This document shows, one piece after another, positions 57,856 through 64,000 of a stretch of DNA of 64,000 bases. Where the stretch lies: NCBI GenBank assembly GCA_024811115.1, contig JAKOGH010000811.1:62001-126000 (forward strand), read 5' to 3'. The notes under the pieces are model-generated. The model ran no database searches. It was not told the DNA's origin and saw nothing but the letters and a program-made list of their open reading frames with translations. Position 1 is the first letter of the stretch. Each line of letters opens with the position of its first letter. The translations under genes and the position numbers were made by a program. Origin of the DNA: Terana coerulea (taxonomy: Eukaryota > Basidiomycota > Agaricomycetes > Polyporales > Phanerochaetaceae).

Positions 57856-60077
57856 TCATAGTTCATCCCTCTTGTTCTCGGCGGCGTCGGGTGGCACGCA
57901 CAGGGCCGGAGAGGTGCCTGTGAACTGATATTCACATTTCTCAAGCTCCTGCACGGAGTGGATCGCGTTCTCCGTGCCACAGGTCCACACGAGCTATATG
58001 AATCGGTCAGCTGCTAGACGGCGGTAATGGCGCAGGCGTCGCTCACCTGCACGCTGCGCATGGGACCGTTCCAGCACTTTGTTCCGCGTGTGTAGTGCTG
58101 CTTGCTGTAAAATTCAGGCGAGCCTTCCGCGATGTCTTGTGCGTCGTTCCACGAGGCGAAATGGCTGTGCGCATACAGTCAGCAATGTTGGAATCAGTGA
58201 CCCCATGGAAGAGCTCACCCTAAGCTGAAGGTAGATCCACCGTTGTTAGGCTTCTGCTTCGCCTCGCCGAACAAGCACACCTCGTATGTGTAACTTAACA
58301 GCATGACATAATCAGTACCCATGTCGACCGACCAATAGTGACGCCAGTATTTCACTCACTCGCCGGTGTTCTTTTCTATGCACGTATTCTGCAGCTTCTT
58401 CCACTCGCCTTCCTGGCCGAACCAGGTTGGGTCGAATAGACGCGATAGCTCTTCCTCCGCACCGGTCTTCTCGTTTGACGCGGTTCTCAGGGAGTTCTCG
58501 GCATCGGTCAAGGCTTGTTTTGCCCGAGACGTATCTGGAAAAACTGGTGAGTGGGGTGCACCCTCAGAAACGTTGTGCTGGGAAAAGGCCGCTCACCGGC
58601 CGCAGCTGTGTCTGTCGCAGAGCCTTTAACGATGCCGACCGTCTTCAGGAAATTCACGAAGCTGTCGCGGAAGAGTTCGAATTGAGGGAGCAGAGCGTCC
58701 GGAATATATGCGCTTGCGTTGAATACTGTGGAAAACAGCAACTCAGCTGAATGCAGCTGTGCAAATGGAATGCACTCACGAAGCGACTCCTCCGTTGCAG
58801 GGGCACCGATGTGCTTCTCATGTTCGAGGAGAAGAGACTCGTAGTTGGTGTTGAGCAGGTCGGGCAAGTCCCTCTCTAGGTCCTCCGCCGTCCAAAGGCC
58901 CTCTTCAGGCTCTTCCTCCTCCTCGGTGACATCATCGCTGCCCTCTTCCTCTGGCAGCACCTCATCCTTCTTGACGTCGTTGATGTGTGCGAGACCCGCA
59001 AAGTACTCCCAGCCGCGTACGGCCTCGAGGACGGCCATGTCTTGGTAGTTGGGGTTGTAGCCGGAGCGGAGTGTGTTGAGAATCTCGCCGAGCTGCCGTT
59101 CGCGCTCGACATGTTTCTTGTGTTCGTATTGAAGGGCTTTAAGGGCTTGGTGGTGTTGTATGAGAGATGCGTACAGCGCTATAGGATAGGCATTCAATGA
59201 CCAGTTTTCAGCTAGTGTAAAACGTTAGACATACGCGATTGCTTCTTGTGCTCCAATGCTTCCAGCGACAAGGACTCCGTTCTCTCGACAATGTCTGCAA
59301 TTCTCTTGTGTAAGCTCTAGTGATATGCAGCATTTTAGGCACATGAGTATACCTTTCAGACGGTCGACTTCCTTCTGGCGGGAAGCAACCTCTTGCTCAG
59401 AGGAGGTAATTACGCCCTCTAGCCGCTTCTTCTCCTTCTGGGCGAAAGCGATATAGGATGAACGAATCTTTGAACCCTACGACGTTTGCGTAGGTAGTTA
59501 ACAAAACCATTTGTAAGGCAGCATGGTGCACTCACTGTCTTCCGCAGCTTCCTCTCCGCTTCCTGCTTCGTTCGGTATGCCTCGCCAATCTCCTTGCAGC
59601 GGTTCTGGCACACGCCCGGCCTCTCGTCGGATCCATCACAACACTCAGTCTCTTGGACGGCCTTGAGCATTATCCCAGCACGGCCTACGACAAACTAACT
59701 CACCACACAGGCCATCGTTTACTCGCGAGCTGAGAATGGAGGCGCCGACGTGGCCTTCATTCCTGCAGTAGAACGTAGTGTTAAGGCATGCGCCGGTACC
59801 TATTGCAGCTTGGAATGAGCCATGGCTCAGATATGCAACATTACTAGCACCCCAGCTGACCGGGTTCATCGCTACCGTCTGGGCAGTCGCAATAATCATC
59901 GTTCACCGCCGCCCATGCGACTTCGCCGGAGCCGTCCAGACAGTGCCAAGTGGGATTGGGGCCAGACTTTACAGGGACATATTTCGCAAGCAGGTTTGGT
60001 GGGACGCCGTGGGTCTTCTCAACGGCAAGAGCAGAGGCGGCAGAGAGAGCCAACAGCAACCACGCAGAGGCTAACAT
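57856..60077 (-). CDS. GTB1: Glucosidase II beta subunit (ER N-glycan processing)
   Basis: The regulatory subunit of ER glucosidase II, which trims glucose from N-glycans and retains the catalytic subunit in the ER. The start at 60077 gives a signal peptide (MLASAWLLLALSAASALAV). Two LDL-receptor class A-like modules follow: DDYCDCPDGSDEPG and ECCDGSDERPGVCQNRC. The middle is coiled coil (AYRTKQEAERKLRK; EQEVASRQKEVDRLK) with an acidic Glu-rich stretch (EEEGSDDVTEEEEEPEEG). The C-terminal MRH lectin domain shows YTYEVCLFGEAKQKP, CWNGPMRSVQLVWTCG and ENAIHSVQELEKCEYQ. The last residues are RDEL, an ER-retrieval signal variant. About ten introns; exon phases agree and no frame break was found. 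Confidence 0.94.
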
Positions 60078-60683
60078 CGGTCCTTGCACAACCAGACGCG
60101 AGCCCAAGTGACGTGGAACAAGCAAGTGCAGCAAGCGCCCGGCGCGTCCTGCAGGCGTGACTTTCTCATCTGTTTCGGACCTGACGCGGACGTCAGGGCC
60201 TCAAGGACTCGGGACATAATTGGGCGTATCTGTAAAGAATGCAGGCACACGTCAAGTCAGAAGTGTTATGGAAAACGTCGCTTGTAGTTCTTCACTGCCC
60301 GGTGGTACCCAAATTGACGTGCAAGTGGGACAAGCAAAGGTGAAGATTATTCCCAACGGGATAGAGCAGAAGGGATACATCATCATACAATTCGACGTGT
60401 ATCCAAAAAATGCTAGCGATTACGAGACTATGAGTTATGCATGTCAACATGGGGATATTCTACCGACGGAGAATAAGTAGACGGGAATGTACGAGCGGAT
60501 GAAGTGGGACAGCATGCGTGCAATTATACTGATACAGCGATGACCATGAGATGCAGAGGGATTGTCCAGATGAGGTAAAGAAGACAGATGAGGAGCTGCA
60601 GAAGACAATGCGGAAATGGACGAGGCTTGAACGGTGAAAAGGCATGCAGGGCCTGAACCATAATGGAGAAGCAGAGAAGCGGC
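60078..60683. other. Intergenic upstream of GTB1
   Basis: No supported gene. It holds the GTB1 promoter and the 3' UTR of the PCL-type cyclin. Confidence 0.5.
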
Positions 60684-61992
60684 CTAGAACACACACGGCG
60701 CGCTCTGCGGCACCTCCCATGCCATAGGATTCTCATACGGCTGATGGTGCGGGAGGGTCACGTTCGGCGCATAGTGGGCGAAGAACAGTGGGGCGCCCTC
60801 GGTAGGATGCGGCGGCTGCGGGAGGAACTGAGGGTCCAGATCTCCGAGCAGCTCTGCGAGCAATGACGGCTGCGCTCCCGCCTGGGGAAGCGGATCGCCG
60901 AAGTCCTTCCCGTGCGCGAGCACGTACGGCTGCGGCTCCTCGCCCGGCGCGAGCGCGGGGTTGTGCGCGTGATGACCGTGGGCGTCGGGGCCCAGCACGT
61001 ACGGACCTGCGCGCGTCGCCGGGTGGAGGTGCCGCTTCGCATCGGACGTCCCGTGCACGGGCACGTTGGCGGGATACGATTCGGGCGTCTGCACCTCGGG
61101 CGAGTCCAGCGGCGAGGCGGAGCCGGAAGACGCGGACGAGGTGGACGGCCTGCGCAGGGCGTGGATCGATGGGATGAACTCCGGGCTGTGCCTCGGGTAA
61201 TGCGCTGACGGTGCGATGGCTATTGGCGGCAGCTGGAACGCGGGCGGGGCGTGGACGTGGAAATGAAGCTGGCGAGCGGCGTCGATTGCGGCTAGGATCC
61301 TCGCGTAGTGTGACGCAACGGCCTCGCCGGCGCACGCTGAGGTCAAAGTGCATTATCTGCAAGAGCTCGCGTTCCTGCGCGGACGACGTCTTGCGGCGTG
61401 AAGATGCCCGAGGCGTACGCCCACGCCTTGGTGCTCATGACTTCGTCGTTGGTGTACTGCAATGCGCTGTCAGCGGGCGTCCCGAGACATGTTCCCTGGC
61501 CGGCTCACCTTGTTCGCCAGGATCATCGCGCCGACCAATGCTCGCTCACAAGCCCACATGCCGCCGGACACCCGCATGACGGGCCGCGCTCGGTCGAGAT
61601 AGGCGAGCGCGACCAAGACCCCCGGGGTCCGGCATCTTGACCTGGCGATGAAGCCTTCGACCCAGCCGCGCAGATGCGGCGTCCGCAGCGTGACGGTGGC
61701 TTCGGCCCGCCACTGAGGCTCGAGCGAGGCGGCGACGGTGTCGACGAGAAAAGCCACGACGTAATCTGAGAAGGTGGACACAGAGCGTGAGAGGCGGAAG
61801 CGGAGGAAGTGGAGGTGACTTACCGAAGAAGGACGGACCCAATGGGACATTCAATTGGGGCTCGGGTCTCGTGCGGGGGTCGGCTGGCGGAGCGGGATGG
61901 TAACTGCTCATTGCCATGGACGATGGGCCAGCGTGCGGGTGGAGGTACATGTCGTGCGGGTAGTAGAGAGGGGCCTGGGGAAAGGCGAGCAT
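60684..61992 (-). CDS. PCL1/2-type cyclin
   Basis: A probable G1 or morphogenesis cyclin for a Pho85-class kinase. The start at 61992 reads MLAFPQAPLYYPHDMYLHPH. After an intron the cyclin box runs DYVVAFLVDTVAASLEPQW, HLRGWVEGFIARSRC, GVLVALAYLDRARPV, ACERALVGAMILANK | YTNDEVMSTKAWAYASGIF, then ERELLQIMHFDLSVRR. A Pro/His-rich tail ends ENPMAWEVPQSAPCVF. Two frame changes bracket the last cyclin-box helix, at about 61376-61382 and 61323-61328; together they cancel, consistent with two separate indels. Confidence 0.8.
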
Positions 61993-63101
61993 GACAGCGG
62001 GGCTTTATACCCTAGAGGTCGCACCGAGCAACGGCAGGCTGAGCAATTGAGCAGTCCGCAGGCCGAAGGGAGGCCAGTGAACACTGCGCAGAGGCGGTGT
62101 GAGGGCGAGAGGGGAGCGGCGGGAAAGAGAGAGAGCCTGGGTGGACCGGCTGGGCGTATTTGAGGCGTTGGCAGGATTTGTCCGGGAGAATCTGGCATGA
62201 TCGCAGTGTGGTGCCGGGAGGATGGCGAGGCAGAGGCAGATGGACGGTGGTAAGATGCGACAGCGGGCCAGACGTGGTATCCCGATGGGCCTAAGCTGTA
62301 ACTTGGCACCCTTCCGAATCCGGCATGGAAATACAATTTCGGACTCATTCCGGCCCAAGCGCCACTGTGCCTGCCCCCGAGGCTGCAGTCAGAATGCGCA
62401 GGTTTACCCAGAGCGCATAGAAACAGGCCACGGTTCGCGGGCGAGACATGGAAACTGGCCACAGATCTCCGAAATACGCTGAGGAACAGGCCATGCTCGC
62501 CGTCCGCGGCGAATCCACCGCTTTCGGTTTCTCCTGTCTCTCACCCTTGACCGACAGATCATGCGGCTGCATCGCCAGCACCGTCCGCGACACATCGTCC
62601 GCCATGCATCCGCGGGCCCCTGTGCTCCCTGTTCCTGAACTAGTGCCCTGGCTGCCGTCCGCGCTTACGCATATTCCGCAGAGCTACGATTCATTACGAG
62701 TCAGCCCACGCCCAAAATGCAGAGGGGCGTATATACGCCTGCGCCTCCGACGTCCGTGCTGCGCCGCTCAATCGCAAAGTTTGCACAGCTCACGGGATCA
62801 TACCGCGAGCTACCCCAACAAGACCCGACGGCCCCGGTGAATGCATCTCTGCATAGCTCCCCATCACACACGACATCTTCAACCGAGACCGAATCGGACG
62901 CTTCAAAGCTCGCCTTACGTTCACTGCGGCCATTGCGAGTTCGTGCGGCCGAAACGGGTCCGTCTTACGGTATCGGACAGTCAGCAAAGTGTCTGTTTGA
63001 GCGGGCATGGCGGGGCATGTTTTATTGATGAGAGCTGGAATACATATGCATGCGAAACGTAACACGAAAGCAAGGATGGGGTGAGACGGATGCAAGGATG
63101 T
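61993..63101. other. Intergenic; PCL cyclin promoter and a possible orphan exon
   Basis: No confident gene. A plus-strand frame at 62717-63028 has somewhat protein-like composition and is listed separately. Confidence 0.4.
62717..63028 (+). CDS. Possible small hypothetical ORF
   Basis: A frame starting near 62717 (ATG at 62718-62720 context, reading [20 protein letters not shown]) continues [18 protein letters not shown] and a Ser/Thr-rich part to 63028. Composition is protein-like and it converges with eS25. I recognise no domain, no intron is required, and expression is unproven. It may be chance. Confidence 0.2.
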   Translation: MQRGVYTPAPPTSVLRRSIAKFAQLTGSYRELPQQDPTAPVNASLHSSPSHTTSSTETESDASKLALRSLRPLRVRAAETGPSYGIGQSAKCLFERAWRGMFY

Positions 63102-63623
63102 TTACTCTGTGCCTCCGCTTGACCGTGCTGTACCATGACAGTCAGATAATCACCATACCCGACAAAAGCCTTATACGCACTGTAGATCAGCTGCCTGCTG
63201 TGGTGCACGATGCGCTTGATTTGGCCGTCCTTCTCCAGGTGCCTGATGGCAATGCGTGCCAACGAGCCGTTGACCTTCAGCCTCTCGATAAGGATGGACT
63301 GCGAGATGAACCGGAAGGTGGGGACCTCCTTCAGGATACGGTCGTACAGGGGCTTGTCGAGGGTGACCGCGTGCTGGGCCTTATCCTTGACCTTTCCCTT
63401 CGACCACTTCTTCTTCTTTGCAGCCTTTCCGCCGCCCGAGGATGTGGGTGCTGCCTTTGCTTTGGCCTACAGAGGCAAGAAAAGCGCATTAGCATGGAGC
63501 GTCATCCGACATACAGCCAACCCATCCAGCGTGTTGCGTCTCTCGAAATGAAGGAATCCACGCGAACGTGGCTTCCTGTACTCCAAGAGGGCACGCTGTA
63601 CGGTCAGCGATGCTACTCACCAT
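63102..63623 (-). CDS. RPS25: Small ribosomal subunit protein eS25
   Basis: A 40S ribosomal protein. The first exon is only the start codon ATG (63621-63623), followed by a 154-base intron (63467-63620). Exon 2 gives [77 protein letters not shown] and [16 protein letters not shown], the winged-helix core of eS25. A second intron of about 53 bases splits a codon; joining at CAG|CACGG gives the tail TRSSGGTE and a stop at 63102. Reading through instead gives an unlikely long tail. No frame break. Confidence 0.93.
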
Positions 63624-64000
63624 GGTCTTGAGGGCCCGGTCGTCGTGGTCGTTGACTTCGCCCACCGCCTGCCTATCTGCAGTCAATGCTGACTAAGCAA
63701 TATAGGCGCGTTGTGTTAGCGCCCGCATGACGAGGATTCACTTATTCTGATTCAAATATCCACTGCCCACTGGCACTCGCAGGAGCTTGGTTATACATAA
63801 GCTTAAGTTAGTCTGGGCCAGAAATAAGAGGTCTTTTGCAGGGAAGCTCCATATAACCTGCCTTATGTGCCTCAGAGAAGCCGGCAGTCTTTTGAACGGA
63901 GAAGTTTTGATGAAAGGTAAGTACTAGTACTACTTATCATTTCACCATGCTAAAAGCCATGTAAAGCAACTTGGCTCTCAACGAGTACTAGTGTGTCTCA
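63624..64000. promoter_or_regulatory. eS25 upstream region
   Basis: It should hold the eS25 promoter on the minus strand. Palindromic AGTACTAGTACT-like repeats occur near 63921-63934, with a shorter AGTACTAGT near 63983; no function can be assigned. Confidence 0.35.

Noticed and set aside
63467..63620. Box C/D snoRNA inside the eS25 intron
   Set aside because: A GATGA-like and a CTGA-like motif occur, but in the wrong order and without terminal pairing.

Overview
The window is nuclear DNA of a filamentous basidiomycete. The evidence is dense genes on both strands, many introns of about 50-60 nt with GT...AG ends, pyrimidine-rich tracts before start codons, and a fungal housekeeping gene set. 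Several families have agaricomycete-type architectures, so a mushroom or polypore (Agaricomycetes) is my best guess, but I could not check this against any database. I saw no transposon, rRNA, tRNA or CRISPR array.

Layout, left to right: a glycosyltransferase-like gene running off the left edge, plus a C-terminal fragment of what looks like the same family (1-1680, -); a kinesin-3 motor (2757-8731, +); U3 snoRNP protein IMP3 (9192-10016, -); a gene-poor stretch to 11.9 kb; a Gln-rich LIM-domain-binding (LDB/SEUSS-type) co-regulator (11904-15346, +); a PNUTS-like PP1 regulator (15786-19123, -); an HMG-box protein (19704-20676, +); a small WW protein (21292-22221, +); a divergent pair of glycan enzymes, a methyltransferase-GT8 fusion (22712-24349, -) and an epimerase-GT-GT2 fusion (25317-28462, +); RAD16 (28723-32429, +); a cytochrome b5-acyl-CoA dehydrogenase fusion (32924-35072, +); TAD2 (35566-36382, +); a FAD/folate-type mitochondrial carrier (36500-37822, -); a prolyl oligopeptidase (38303-41442, +); a giant disordered protein with a quinone-reductase-like domain (42324-45989, +); a membrane-anchored DUF3445 haem N-demethylase-like protein (46241-48173, -); a small unknown protein (49508-50243, -); TTI2 (51486 to about 53334, -) head to head with COMPASS subunit SWD1 (53347-55107, +); a PHO80-type cyclin (56018-57492, +); glucosidase II beta subunit (57856-60077, -); a PCL1/2-type cyclin (60684-61992, -); and ribosomal protein eS25 (63102-63623, -).

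Most genes are unrelated housekeeping neighbours and not a pathway. The exception is 22.7-28.5 kb, where two unusual multi-enzyme fusions for nucleotide-sugar and glycan chemistry share one promoter region. It is the best candidate here for an undescribed system.

A second global feature is that at least fifteen conserved genes or exons are interrupted by one-base indels, mostly in homopolymer runs and mostly deletions. Many of these genes are essential elsewhere. This pattern fits uncorrected sequencing error better than gene decay, so the gene models below are read across these breaks.
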